DNA of 64,000 bases from contig MLAV02000001.1 in assembly GCA_001870995.2 (NCBI GenBank), positions 558,001 through 622,000 on the forward strand. Direction: 5' to 3'. A model generated the notes under the pieces. That model searched no databases and was not told where the DNA came from. It saw nothing but the letters and a program-made list of their open reading frames with translations. Numbering within the stretch: the stretch's first letter is position 1; every line of letters begins with the position of its first letter. Shown piece after piece: positions 52,273 through 60,346 of this stretch. Position numbers and translations under genes: made by a program. The stretch comes from Chitinophaga sp. CB10. GTDB lineage: Bacteria > Bacteroidota > Bacteroidia > Chitinophagales > Chitinophagaceae.

Positions 52273-53073
52273 TACCATCAAAGGAACTTTAGTCTTATAC
52301 GCCAGCTGTTTGGTAACGCTTTTATGAAACAGGTCCTGCAGGAAACCGTATTTGCCCGGCAAAGCCAGCAGCAGGTCCGCGTGATTGGTATCCGCGAAGG
52401 TGAGTATATCTTTGGCAGTATCGTTGTGTTTTATGGTGTAGTAGGAGATATTATCAATATGCAGTAATTTCTGAATGTCTTGTTTTGCCGCGTTGAGGTG
52501 TTGATCTTCGCCGATGTAAAGCACATCGAGATGGGCATGTACCTTGGCGGTAAAATCCATGATGGCGTTGCTTTGCCGGCTGAGCAGCGGTTGCCGGCGG
52601 TTATAGGCAAACACTACCTTCTTCAGCGGGGAGTAGGCAGCCGTTTCCGGAACGATGATGATAGGAACATGGATTTTTTCCGTAGCGGCGAGCGTATTGC
52701 TGCCGATCAGCGCCTTTTGGATGCCGCTTTTACCGGTGATGCCCATGACTACGAGGTTGATGCTGCGTACATCAATGATTTCCTGCATGCCTTCCAGGAA
52801 GGGCAGCTCGTCCGCCTCGCAGCTGACCGTGGTAGTAGCAGGTGTGACGTGTGCAAATTTTTCCTTGATTTTGGTCAGTTCCTTAAAAATGCGCTCCCGG
52901 AAGGCCGGACCGTCTTCCGGAAGTATAGGCATCGGGACGCCGGAGATCTGCAGGACGTTATAGGAGTGATACAGGATCACATCTGCCCTGGTATGCTGCG
53001 ACGTAAGCTGGAGCGCATAGCCGGCGGCATTGATGGAGGTTTCGGAGAAGTCTGTCGGAACTAGTATTTTCAT
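52264..53073 (-). CDS. Universal stress protein family (double UspA domain)
   Basis: 269 aa. Domain 1 starts MKILVPTDFSETSINAAGYAL and ends with LVVMGITGKSGIQKALIGSN followed by HVPIIIVPE, the UspA ATP-binding loop (GxxGxxxxxxxGSN). Domain 2 is degenerate: it lacks a full GxxG loop (LLLALPGKYGFLQDLFHKS) but keeps VPLMVIS. This Bacteroidota two-domain type is cytoplasmic and stress-linked. Its last codons and TAG stop lie in the terminal unit of the 71-bp repeat array. The gene upstream on the same strand encodes a baeRF-like factor, so the pair may be one stress unit. Confidence 0.9.
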   Translation of the reverse strand: MKILVPTDFSETSINAAGYALQLTSQHTRADVILYHSYNVLQISGVPMPILPEDGPAFRERIFKELTKIKEKFAHVTPATTTVSCEADELPFLEGMQEIIDVRSINLVVMGITGKSGIQKALIGSNTLAATEKIHVPIIIVPETAAYSPLKKVVFAYNRRQPLLSRQSNAIMDFTAKVHAHLDVLYIGEDQHLNAAKQDIQKLLHIDNISYYTIKHNDTAKDILTFADTNHADLLLALPGKYGFLQDLFHKSVTKQLAYKTKVPLMVIS

Positions 53074-53160
53074 ATTATAAGCGTGATTTTGAAAATAGTC
53101 AGCGCCTGCAGTGTTAATTGCAGGCGCTGCGGGTCACAACAGATGAAACAACGTACTGTA

Positions 53161-54234
53161 TCAATATCTGGTCACCAGGGCTATTCCCTGATAATCTTTC
53201 AGCAGTCCTTCCTCCACAAAGATAGCTTTCCCGCTCTTCTGCAGCACTGTTTCCAGGATGGGTAGCAGCACGTCATAGGAGAGGTCTTTATTGTCCGTTT
53301 CTTCCGGATGAAGGGTAATGCTGCCATCGTGGATGGTGCCCGGCCGGAAGAAGTTACTTTCCACGTACAAGGTGTCGGCACTACCGTCTACGGCTGCACG
53401 ATAAATATCGGACAGGTCCGTGAGCAGGCGTTGCTGGGATTGTGCCGTGCTGATGGCCTCCCTGGCTTCCTCTTGTTTTTGGGCCTGTAATGCTTTGAGT
53501 ACGGGTTCGACTATACGCGGAATTTCGTGGTCAACCGTATCGTCATAGCCGCCATGAATCGTACCGGTTACGATGCCTTTGATATCCATTTGTTCCTGGT
53601 AATACGCCAGCATTTTCACATCGCCGAGCAGGATCACCGGCAGCGGATTTTCGTTGTAGTATTTTTTGAAGCGTTTGTCCGCCACGTTGAAGAACTCCTT
53701 GATGAGGTCGTCCGTAACGGAGTCCTGCTGCAGCTTCATGGGATCCGTAGTAAAGTAGGTAGTGTTTTCGAATGGAAAATCTTCGTTATGCACTTCCCGG
53801 ATCAGCGAATCGTTATCAGCTTCGAGGAGCCGGATTTTATGGCGACTCACCGTAATGGCGTAATAATGGGTGGCATGCTGCATTGCTTTGAGCAGGGGCC
53901 TGATTTCAAATCTTTTCCCGATAATGATCCTATCTGTTGTAGGAACCGGGAGGTTATAAATTCTGCCGAAATTTTCGGAAGCATAAATAACAAGGCTATC
54001 CAGGTTGTACTGGTGGTTAACGCCTGTCTCCAGTTCTTTGATCTTTTCTACAATCGGCCACACGGTGCGTTTATCGTACAGGTCGTACAACTGTTTTTCA
54101 GCAGTGCTGACCAGGTTTTTAAGGTTAATGCTATCGCGTTTATTGTCCGGATGGGTACGGTGGGTAGAAACAAGGACGGTAACTGCTGGTTCGCCGCGAA
54201 GTTGACTCAATTGTAATACATCTTGTGCTTGCAT
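53161..54234 (-). CDS. baeRF-like (bacterial/archaeal eRF1-like) protein, ribosome hibernation factor type
   Basis: 357 aa. Features of the baeRF3-like family are LSQLRGEPAVTVLVSTHRTHPDN near the start (as LRGEPAVTVLVSTHRT), a middle beta-rich domain with AITVSRHKIRLLEAD, a section with HGGYDDTVDHEI, and the C-terminal ADTLYVESNFFRPGTI and GIALVTRY. Related proteins annotated as ribosome hibernation factors resemble eRF1 and bind stalled or idle ribosomes. ATG at 54234 is chosen over a TTG at 54261. Placed next to a universal stress protein, it supports a dormancy or stress response role, by context only. Confidence 0.72.
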   Translation of the reverse strand: MQAQDVLQLSQLRGEPAVTVLVSTHRTHPDNKRDSINLKNLVSTAEKQLYDLYDKRTVWPIVEKIKELETGVNHQYNLDSLVIYASENFGRIYNLPVPTTDRIIIGKRFEIRPLLKAMQHATHYYAITVSRHKIRLLEADNDSLIREVHNEDFPFENTTYFTTDPMKLQQDSVTDDLIKEFFNVADKRFKKYYNENPLPVILLGDVKMLAYYQEQMDIKGIVTGTIHGGYDDTVDHEIPRIVEPVLKALQAQKQEEAREAISTAQSQQRLLTDLSDIYRAAVDGSADTLYVESNFFRPGTIHDGSITLHPEETDNKDLSYDVLLPILETVLQKSGKAIFVEEGLLKDYQGIALVTRY

Positions 54235-54325
54235 ATCATTTCGCTTTTGGTGGTTTAACAAAGCTAGTGGTTGTAAAGTTCACCAAAAATGAGCCCCGTC
54301 ATGACCTGGCTTGATAATTATCATG

Positions 54326-54937
54326 TCAGGCTGACTGCATGCTGGCAATGCCTTTGGCAGTAAGGTATGGATAAAAGAAGCTGCTGAGCATGTTCACATA
54401 ATGCCGGATTGCTTTCTTGCCTTTGAGGCCGGTCTTGATTTCGTTATGCGCCAGCCAGAAGTCGGCGTAGATATACATTTGCGGAATGAGGTCCTTCCAG
54501 ACCTGCTCTGGTAGATCGTTGCGGAAAATGCCATGATCGCGGTAGGCTTTGAACATACGGCTGAACTGTACTTCGCGTTGCGCGTCCATGTTATTGTAAC
54601 GGGTTCTGATCTCCGGCACTTTCTGGATAACGGCCACGAAGTGCAGGAAGAGGAAGCGGTATTGATAGCAGATGTCGAAAAATACTTCCGCATCCAGCAG
54701 CAGTTGCCGGAAGCTGGGGTGGGCAACTTCTTCGGCACGGGCCATGGCGGCGTCCATAGCAGCGGTGAGCTGGTTGAACAGCGCCAGGATAATTTCTTCC
54801 GTGTTTTTGTAATGGTATTGGAGGTTGCCGTGGCTGATATTTATTTCTTTGGCGATGTGCCGGATGGTGATCGCATCGGTGCCTTGTTCGTTATACAATT
54901 TCAGTGCTGCGGCGAGTATTTTCTCCTTTGTGGTCAT
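54326..54937 (-). CDS. TetR/AcrR-family transcriptional regulator
   Basis: 203 aa. The N-terminal helix-turn-helix is canonical: TKEKILAAALKLYNEQG, AITIRHIAKEINISHGNL, QYHYKNTEEIILALFNQL (about 3-57). The C-terminal ligand domain is helical and aromatic-rich (YRFLFLHFVAVIQ). It is divergent from a small secreted-protein gene. A palindrome at 55050-55068 in the shared spacer is a plausible operator. Ligand unknown. Confidence 0.88.
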   Translation of the reverse strand: MTTKEKILAAALKLYNEQGTDAITIRHIAKEINISHGNLQYHYKNTEEIILALFNQLTAAMDAAMARAEEVAHPSFRQLLLDAEVFFDICYQYRFLFLHFVAVIQKVPEIRTRYNNMDAQREVQFSRMFKAYRDHGIFRNDLPEQVWKDLIPQMYIYADFWLAHNEIKTGLKGKKAIRHYVNMLSSFFYPYLTAKGIASMQSA

Positions 54938-55049
54938 ATTTTATTTGGTTAGGGCAAATGTACTATTTTTTAAGAAGATGGATTGTATGTTATTATTTTG
55001 ATATATTTATGCATAATTCCTTAATTTTATGCTGTTTATTCATTAGTTT

Positions 55050-55068
55050 CACTCATAACAGATGAGTG
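55050..55068. promoter_or_regulatory. Candidate TetR operator
   Basis: CACTCAT-AACAG-ATGAGTG is a perfect 7-bp inverted repeat in the divergent region, 36 bp before the start of the CBM6-like protein gene. TetR regulators often bind such palindromes near divergent genes. Confidence 0.4.
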
Positions 55069-55103
55069 TTGGCAGTGAATGAGTGATTATATCCTATGTC
55101 CCT

Positions 55104-55508
55104 ATGAGGTTTATCCTGTTTATGTTTTTTGCTTTGAAGGCGATGACTGTTTGTGGCCAGGCGGTCCCGGCAGCGTCATCTGCAAAAAAATATGAAACGG
55201 AGTTCAAGATGCAGAACGGGAGTTACCTCGGGTTTAGCCAGGTAAATTTAAGTTTGGGAGAGATAGGGTTCCAGGTGGAGGTAAATAAAACGACCAAAGA
55301 CAAAGGTTCCAAGTTGGAATTCCGGATTGACAAGCCCAAGGGAAAAATCATTGGCACCCTGGAAGTTCCTTTTACCGGCGATACCACCTATGCGTTGAAG
55401 CTGGTGGGAAATTTAAAACATGCCGAGGGGGTGCATGACCTTTTTATAGTCGCCCGCGGCAGTTCTTCTTTCAGTATTGTAGCTTTTTCCTTTATTTGGA
55501 ATTACTGA
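55104..55508 (+). CDS. Small secreted protein with CBM6-like strands
   Basis: 134 aa. Signal peptide MRFILFMFFALKAMTVCGQ. The mature part reads like one half of a family 6 carbohydrate-binding module or similar beta-sandwich: KLEFRIDKPKGKIIGTLEVPFTGDT-type strands (LEFRIDKPKGKIIGTLEVP), then HAEGVHDLFIVARG. It is shorter than a full CBM6 of about 130 residues and has no catalytic domain. A GTG at 55083 is in frame but ATG at 55104 gives the signal peptide. Divergent from the TetR gene, so it may be its target. Function open. Confidence 0.55.
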   Translation: MRFILFMFFALKAMTVCGQAVPAASSAKKYETEFKMQNGSYLGFSQVNLSLGEIGFQVEVNKTTKDKGSKLEFRIDKPKGKIIGTLEVPFTGDTTYALKLVGNLKHAEGVHDLFIVARGSSSFSIVAFSFIWNY

Positions 55509-55757
55509 TTAGCATATGGCCGGCATGGCCAAGGGCAGCTCTTTACTCCTAGTTTTGTTGCGGCGCAGTGCTGTAGCCTTTGTGTTACCTGGAATTACCG
55601 GGTATTTTTTGCGGGTATTAATGAATAATCTTTCCGGGTATTTCCGCCTGTCTCCAATTTTTTTTAAAATTTAATTTTCACTGCTGACATACTGTTGTCA
55701 CAAACCTGTTTCAATTTTGTATTGTTATCATTACAAACCGATTAAAACCTTTGAATT

Positions 55758-56255
55758 ATGTCTACAGCAACTATGAACGCAACCCGTCCCATCATTACCC
55801 CTGAAGAGTTATTAAAGTACTGGCAAGGCCATCGCGGGTTGACCCGTCGTGTGATCGAGGCATTTCCTGAGAAAGAGTTATTTGAGTTTTCAGTAGGCGG
55901 CATGCGTCCGTTCAGTGCGCTGGCATTGGAAGTGGCCGGTATTGCTACCGGTGTGGACGGCCTGGCTTACGGCAAATGGTCTACCTGGGCAGAGCTGGAA
56001 GCCTCCCAAAAGGATATTAATACCAAAGAAAAGCTCCTGGCTTACTGGGATGCCGTAACGGAGAAGATCGACAAGGAATGGCCTGCGCTGACCGTTGAGC
56101 GATTCAATGCCATTGAGAACTCCTGGGGTTTTTATGAAGGTCCGGTTCGATCCCTTCTGTTCTACTTCATCGATAATGAAATTCACCACCGCGGACAAGG
56201 GTACGTGTACCTGCGGGCCCTGGGAATTGAGCCGCCTCATTTCTGGGAACACTAA
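55758..56255 (+). CDS. DinB-family protein
   Basis: 165 aa. A four-helix bundle is likely. Metal-ligand candidates fit the DinB/YfiT pattern: His24 region (WQGHRGLTRRVIEAFPE) and the C-terminal NEIHHRGQGYVYLRALG, the standard signature of this superfamily. MRPFSALALEVAGI is also typical. DinB proteins are putative thiol-dependent transferases or hydrolases; the substrate cannot be told here. A strong terminator follows. Confidence 0.82.
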   Translation: MSTATMNATRPIITPEELLKYWQGHRGLTRRVIEAFPEKELFEFSVGGMRPFSALALEVAGIATGVDGLAYGKWSTWAELEASQKDINTKEKLLAYWDAVTEKIDKEWPALTVERFNAIENSWGFYEGPVRSLLFYFIDNEIHHRGQGYVYLRALGIEPPHFWEH

Positions 56256-56268
56256 TCACTAACTGCTC

Positions 56269-56310
56269 AATATCAGCCACTATGAACATGGTGGCTGATA
56301 TTTTATTTTA
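56269..56310 (+). terminator. Intrinsic terminator of the DinB-like gene
   Basis: Perfect 12-bp stem AATATCAGCCAC / GTGGCTGATATT with a 10-nt loop, followed by a T-rich tract. Confidence 0.88.
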
Positions 56311-56373
56311 GAAAGATTTGGAGAATTCAAAAGTTTGCGTATTTTTGCAGCCCTGAAACACAATATCAGAGTT

Positions 56374-56457
56374 GCCCAGATGGCGAAATTGGTAGACGCA
56401 CTGTGTTCAGGTCGCGGCGCTCGCAAGGGTGTGCTGGTTCGAATCCAGTTCTGGGCA
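56374..56457 (+). tRNA. tRNA-Leu (CAG)
   Basis: 84 nt. The acceptor stem GCCCAGA pairs with TCTGGGC; the D-loop is AATTGGTAGACGC. The anticodon loop TTCAGGT gives CAG (56408-56410), closed by CTGTG/CGCGG with G-U pairs. A long variable arm (GCTCGCAAGGGTG) and the T-loop GGTTCGAATCC confirm a class II tRNA. The 3' sequence after the discriminator A is CTA, so CCA is added enzymatically. Confidence 0.96.
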
Positions 56458-56461
56458 CTAT

Positions 56462-56497
56462 AAAAGGTTGTAAGTCAAGCACTTACAACCTTTTCTG
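56462..56497 (+). terminator. Terminator of the tRNA-Leu gene
   Basis: Perfect 14-bp stem AAAAGGTTGTAAGT / ACTTACAACCTTTT, 5-nt loop, ending in a T-rich run. Confidence 0.92.
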
Positions 56498-56823
56498 TTT
56501 TTGGTCAATTCTGTATCCCGTGAATTACCCTGCGTGTACCCGCACTTTCGTTGATACAAGGTTGACACACTGAAGGACACACACTTCTCAGTACGGCCAT
56601 GTTCAAATAAAACCGCCAAAAAAGACCAGGCCCAAAAAATGATATAGGATTTGAGCCTCTTCCGCTCAATGATGGAGGCGCTGTGCAGTACAACCTTTAA
56701 AACTAAGTACAGGCGTTTCCCGTTATGCCAAATGGTCCGGCATAGCTAACGCTCATGCATAAATCCGCAAACGCCGGCGCACCGATATTTTACTTACATT
56801 GTGATACACGATAAATACACCTT
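56498..56823. other. Gene-free region downstream of tRNA-Leu
   Basis: About 330 bp. I see no convincing gene: a 62-codon minus-strand frame lacks any family feature. At about 56713-56774 an imperfect nested inverted repeat is present (GGCGTTT / AAACGCC outside; GTTATGCC / GGCATA-TAAC inside), perhaps a repeat or a hairpin. No integrase gene or copy of the tRNA 3' end was found. Confidence 0.4.
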
Positions 56824-57201
56824 ATGAAAAAAGTTACAGGCCTTGGCGGCATATTTTTTAAATGCAGTGACGCCGCTGCAATGAACGACTGGTACGCCAA
56901 AAACCTTGGCATCCCGGTTTCTGAATACGGCGCTATGTTCAACTGGCGGGATGCGGATGATCCCGAAAAAAAGGGCGCTACCATCTGGAGCACCTTCCCG
57001 GCGGATACCAAATACTTCGAACCTTCTACCAAAGGCTTTATGATTAATTACCGGGTGGAGAACCTTGAAAAATTGGTGGAAGAACTGAAGCAAAACGGCG
57101 TAACGATGGTAGACGAAATCAAGACGTACGATTACGGGAAGTTCGTGCATATACTAGACCCGGAAGGTAATGCCATCGAACTGTGGGAGCCTGTGGATTA
57201 A
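56824..57201 (+). CDS. VOC-family protein (glyoxalase/bleomycin resistance fold)
   Basis: 125 aa. One VOC module pair: GGIFFKCSDAAAMNDWYAKNLG at the start (as SDAAAMNDWYAKNLG), then MINYRVENLEKLVEELKQNGV, and the closing FVHILDPEGNAIELWEP, where the last Glu is the usual metal ligand. The family includes isomerases, dioxygenases and antibiotic-binding proteins, so the reaction cannot be assigned. The DUF4287 gene follows 33 bp later and may be co-transcribed. Confidence 0.88.
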   Translation: MKKVTGLGGIFFKCSDAAAMNDWYAKNLGIPVSEYGAMFNWRDADDPEKKGATIWSTFPADTKYFEPSTKGFMINYRVENLEKLVEELKQNGVTMVDEIKTYDYGKFVHILDPEGNAIELWEPVD

Positions 57202-57234
57202 CCATTATGCCGTTCACCTATAAATCCATTTACT

Positions 57235-57465
57235 ATGTCATTCCAGGGATACCTCGACAATATCCAAAAGCTTACCGGTAAAACGCCTGCCGATTTCAAA
57301 AGCCTGGCGGATAAAAAAGGCTTTACCAGCAAGGGCGTATTGAAGCCGGAAGTAAAAGCCACACAAATTACCGATTGGCTGAAGGAGGATTTTGGATTAG
57401 GACATGGCCACGCCATGGCTATTTACGCACTGCTGAAAGGCATTAAAAAAGAGGGCAGCAAATGA
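57235..57465 (+). CDS. DUF4287 domain protein
   Basis: 76 aa. MSFQGYLDNIQKLTGKTPADF, then GFTSKGVLKPEVKATQITDWL and LGHGHAMAIYALLKG, matches the DUF4287 family, small soluble proteins of unknown role frequently next to VOC or START-type genes. Its stop codon is 4 bp from the 3' end of the convergent DUF5995 gene. Confidence 0.85.
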   Translation: MSFQGYLDNIQKLTGKTPADFKSLADKKGFTSKGVLKPEVKATQITDWLKEDFGLGHGHAMAIYALLKGIKKEGSK

Positions 57466-57469
57466 CCGC

Positions 57470-58327
57470 TTACTTAAATCCTTTCAGCTCTTTCATGTAC
57501 GGCTTCCTGCCGTCATTCAGCACATCAATCACATTACGCACGTCCTTTTTCTCAAAAAGACGGATCAGCCAAACGCCGATTTTCAAAAAGCCGCGGTTGT
57601 GAACCAGGCTGTCTCCTAATCCGGCAATCTCTTTATCCCGCTGTAAAATGAATTCCCCGTAGGCTTGCCCCTGCCTGAGCGCCAGCGCTTCGGCAAAGCA
57701 CCAGGAGCCATCCCTGGCGTTGGCCAGGCTGAACTGCACCAGCATGGAGTTGGAGGTAGTGCCCCTGAAACCCAGTATGGACATAAACGGCGATAAGAGG
57801 TTTAGCTGGCTGATCACCCCATAGGTAAGGGAAGATAAAATCAGGTTGATGTTATTGTAATCCACTCTCAGGTTGTCAATATCCCCATCGGCAATTTCGC
57901 AGGTAGCAATGCCAAGGTCCAGGTTGATGTGCGCATTCATGCCCAGCAGCAGGTGCTGCAAGATAATGCAGGAGCGCTTTTTAGCAGCGGTAAACGCTAC
58001 TTCCCAGGATTTGGTGACAGGTTTCCCCTGCTGCCATTGATCATAGGCGTGGAAATAACGATTGGCAAACTGCACATCCAGCCGTGCAATGTTCACCCCA
58101 TCGCCGAACTGCCCTGCGGCAATGCCTTCCTTAACTTTCAGGGTTACCTTGTAGTAAAGCGCGGCAAAATACCCGCAGCGGTCCTTGTGTTGAATGGAGT
58201 GGGAGATAATTGCTTCCAGCCTGGCTATGACCTCGTCCAGCGTATTGGCCAAAATGGGGGTAGGGGACATGTTGGAGTATTTAATGGATTGTAAATATTG
58301 GCTGAATTTACTGATTATTCTTTTCAT
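57470..58327 (-). CDS. DUF5995 family protein
   Basis: 285 aa. DEVIARLEAIISHSIQHKDRCGYFAALYYKVT and the two blocks AYDQWQQGKPVTKSWEVAF and LLGMNAHINLDLGIAT are typical of DUF5995 (helical, with conserved His and Asp in HINLDLG that may bind metal). The function is unknown. An ATG at 58354 gives a longer start (MPRRKRHRP), but that ATG lies inside dispersed repeat copy E, so I prefer 58327 (MKRIISKF). Confidence 0.78.
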   Translation of the reverse strand: MKRIISKFSQYLQSIKYSNMSPTPILANTLDEVIARLEAIISHSIQHKDRCGYFAALYYKVTLKVKEGIAAGQFGDGVNIARLDVQFANRYFHAYDQWQQGKPVTKSWEVAFTAAKKRSCIILQHLLLGMNAHINLDLGIATCEIADGDIDNLRVDYNNINLILSSLTYGVISQLNLLSPFMSILGFRGTTSNSMLVQFSLANARDGSWCFAEALALRQGQAYGEFILQRDKEIAGLGDSLVHNRGFLKIGVWLIRLFEKKDVRNVIDVLNDGRKPYMKELKGFK

Positions 58328-58370
58328 AGGCCGATGCCTTTTCCGTCGCGGCATTAAATCTCTTCCCCCA
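58325..58370 (-). repeat. Dispersed repeat element, copy E (short)
   Basis: Read on the minus strand it begins TGGGGGAAGAGATTTAATGC and has GCGACGG in the middle and GGCCTATG at the end, matching copies A-C but shorter. Its ATG in TTTAATGCCG can act as a start codon for the DUF5995 frame. Confidence 0.5.
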
Positions 58371-58455
58371 TCTATTAAACAATTTTTTTAAAAAAAATTG
58401 CCGGCATCCCGACCGTTTTGCAGCGCTCATTCGTCAGAATGAAAAAGCATGCATT

Positions 58456-59259
58456 ATGGAAAATTTAAAAAACAAGGTCGCCGTGGTATTTGCGGCATCC
58501 GGACAGGTGGCGGGGGCAGTGGCCCGCGGTTTTGCGCAGCACGGCGCTACAGTCTATGTTTCTGCCCGCAAGCTGGAAGCGGCGGAAAGGTTGGCCGGGG
58601 AAATCAATGCCGCCGGAGGCAGGGCGGAAGCGGCGAAAGTGGATGCGCTCGATGAAGCAGAGATCGACGCCTTTATCCAAAAAGTAGTGGCTGAGAATGG
58701 CCGGCTGGATATGGTTTTCAATGGTATCGGCACATACTACAAAGATGCCGGCAGCGGTACGCCTACGACCATGGCCACTTTTGAGCAATTCCTGCTGCCG
58801 TTGCAACGGATCTGCGGGTCCCAGTTCCTCACATCCAGGATCGCCGCCAGGTACATGATACAAACGGGCTCCCGGGGAACCCTGCTGCAGTTCAGCGCTT
58901 CCATAGCCAGGAGTAAGACCCCTAACATGGCCGGATTCGCCGCTGCGTGCGCCGCTATTGAAGCGCTCACCCGGGTGATGGCCGCGGAGTTTGGTCCGCA
59001 TGGCATCAAATCCATCTGCATCAGCTCCGGCGCATTGCTGGAAACGAATAAGATGCAGGAAATGATCACTGATTTTTCCGCAGCAATGGGTATCTCCAGG
59101 GAGGAGATGACTGCCCGCTATACCCGCTTCGATATCCAGTCCACCCTGCCAACGCTGCAAATGCTCGGGGAAACGGCTGCATTCCTCGTTTCCGGTAACG
59201 GGACGGCGTTTAACAGCCACATTGTTGATTTTGACTGCGGAAAACTCAATATATTATAA
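58456..59259 (+). CDS. SDR-family protein with degenerate active site
   Basis: 267 aa. A Rossmann short-chain dehydrogenase fold is clear: KVAVVFAASGQVAGAVARGFA (cofactor loop AASGQVAG rather than TGxxxGIG), a strand with SARKLEAAERLA, FNGIG in place of NNAG, and QFSASIA for the Ser strand. The YxxxK pair is missing: the site reads AGFAAACAAIEAL, where Tyr is replaced by Phe and Lys by Cys. It is therefore unlikely to be an ordinary oxidoreductase; it may bind NAD(P) as a sensor or scaffold. A terminator separates it from the downstream sigma factor. Confidence 0.85.
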   Translation: MENLKNKVAVVFAASGQVAGAVARGFAQHGATVYVSARKLEAAERLAGEINAAGGRAEAAKVDALDEAEIDAFIQKVVAENGRLDMVFNGIGTYYKDAGSGTPTTMATFEQFLLPLQRICGSQFLTSRIAARYMIQTGSRGTLLQFSASIARSKTPNMAGFAAACAAIEALTRVMAAEFGPHGIKSICISSGALLETNKMQEMITDFSAAMGISREEMTARYTRFDIQSTLPTLQMLGETAAFLVSGNGTAFNSHIVDFDCGKLNIL

Positions 59260-59269
59260 TAAGTTTATA

Positions 59270-59299
59270 GGGGGGCGGCATTTGCGCCGCCTCTTTTTT
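59270..59299 (+). terminator. Intrinsic terminator
   Basis: GGCGGC-ATTTGC-GCCGCC followed by TCTTTTTTC, 11 bp after the SDR stop. Confidence 0.8.
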
Positions 59300-59318
59300 C
59301 ATCGCTAATTTTCACAAA

Positions 59319-60194
59319 ATGGAAAGTAACGAAACCCTGCAGCAGGCCATGGCAGGCAATATTAACGCCTTTCAAACCCTGTTTGCCGATTTTCAGCAGC
59401 CGCTCAAATCCTACCTGTACCGGCTGCTGACGGATCGTAATGATGTGGACGACCTTACGCATGATACCTTCATCAAAGCCTTCGATAAAATTGCTACGTT
59501 CAGGGGAGAATCCTCGCTGAAAACCTGGGTTTTTCGTATAGCCACGAACCTGGCATACGATCATCTCCGGAAGTTGAAGCGCTGGCCGGCCAACGCGCAG
59601 GACCAGGGCGCCGCTTTAGCCATTGGCAACAGGGATATCTCCGGCACTTTCCGGGTGGTGCATCAGCACTATCCCGCCGGCGCTTACGACATGATGGAAC
59701 ATATCGATTTCTGTTTTACCTGCATCGCTAAAACTTTGCCGATCGAAAACCAGGTGGCGCTCATACTGAAGGATATGTATGACTTTTCGGTGAAGGAGAT
59801 TTGCCAGATACTGGATAAATCGGAAGGAGTAGTGAAACACCTGCTCAACGATGCCAGGGGAACGATGACGGAGATCTTCGATCATCGCTGCGCGCTGGTG
59901 AATAAGAACGGGGTTTGCGACCAGTGCAGTCAGCTGAATGGGATTTTCAACCCCAAACAGGACCAGCAGGAGCAGCGGATGAAGCTGGAGTTGGTAAAAG
60001 CTTCCGGGCGATTCAACCGGGATGCGCTGTTTGAGCTGAGAGCCCGGCTGGTGAAGGCGATTGATCCGTTGCAGAGCAGCGGGGCGGATTTGCAGGATAT
60101 CATCATGCGATGTACGCGGACTTCCATCGGCGAGGTGAAAGACTTTTTTGATCCTGATCCGATGATGCAGCTGCCCGGCCGGGAGAAATCCTGA
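59319..60194 (+). CDS. ECF-type sigma factor with C-terminal extension
   Basis: 291 aa. Region 2 is AFQTLFADFQQPLKSYLYR and DVDDLTHDTFIKAFDKIATF plus SSLKTWVFRIATNLAYDHLR. Region 4 is about 128-185 (LPIENQVALILKDMYDFS, VKEICQILDKSEGVVKHLL). About 100 residues follow, starting with RCALVNKNGVCDQCSQLNG, a Cys pair that may bind metal. ECF sigma factors with C-terminal extensions use them for self-regulation. No anti-sigma gene is adjacent. The frame continues open for 34 codons after the TGA stop (see findings). Confidence 0.85.
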   Translation: MESNETLQQAMAGNINAFQTLFADFQQPLKSYLYRLLTDRNDVDDLTHDTFIKAFDKIATFRGESSLKTWVFRIATNLAYDHLRKLKRWPANAQDQGAALAIGNRDISGTFRVVHQHYPAGAYDMMEHIDFCFTCIAKTLPIENQVALILKDMYDFSVKEICQILDKSEGVVKHLLNDARGTMTEIFDHRCALVNKNGVCDQCSQLNGIFNPKQDQQEQRMKLELVKASGRFNRDALFELRARLVKAIDPLQSSGADLQDIIMRCTRTSIGEVKDFFDPDPMMQLPGREKS

Positions 60195-60346
60195 TGCTAT
60201 TACCTTCCCACGCGCTGCCTGTTTCTCCGGGCCCGGCAGGTGGCGGACTATATCGCCAAAGTAGCCATTGAACGCTACGGGAAATATATGTATTTTTAGC
60301 CCGGACTGCAACGCGGTCTGGGCTATTAAATCCGGATCAATCACAC

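Noticed and set aside
56505..56693. A 62-codon minus-strand frame downstream of tRNA-Leu
   Set aside because: No recognisable family, unusual composition and no clear ribosome binding site.
56374..56823. Integration site at the tRNA-Leu gene
   Set aside because: No integrase gene and no repeated copy of the tRNA 3' end within the window.
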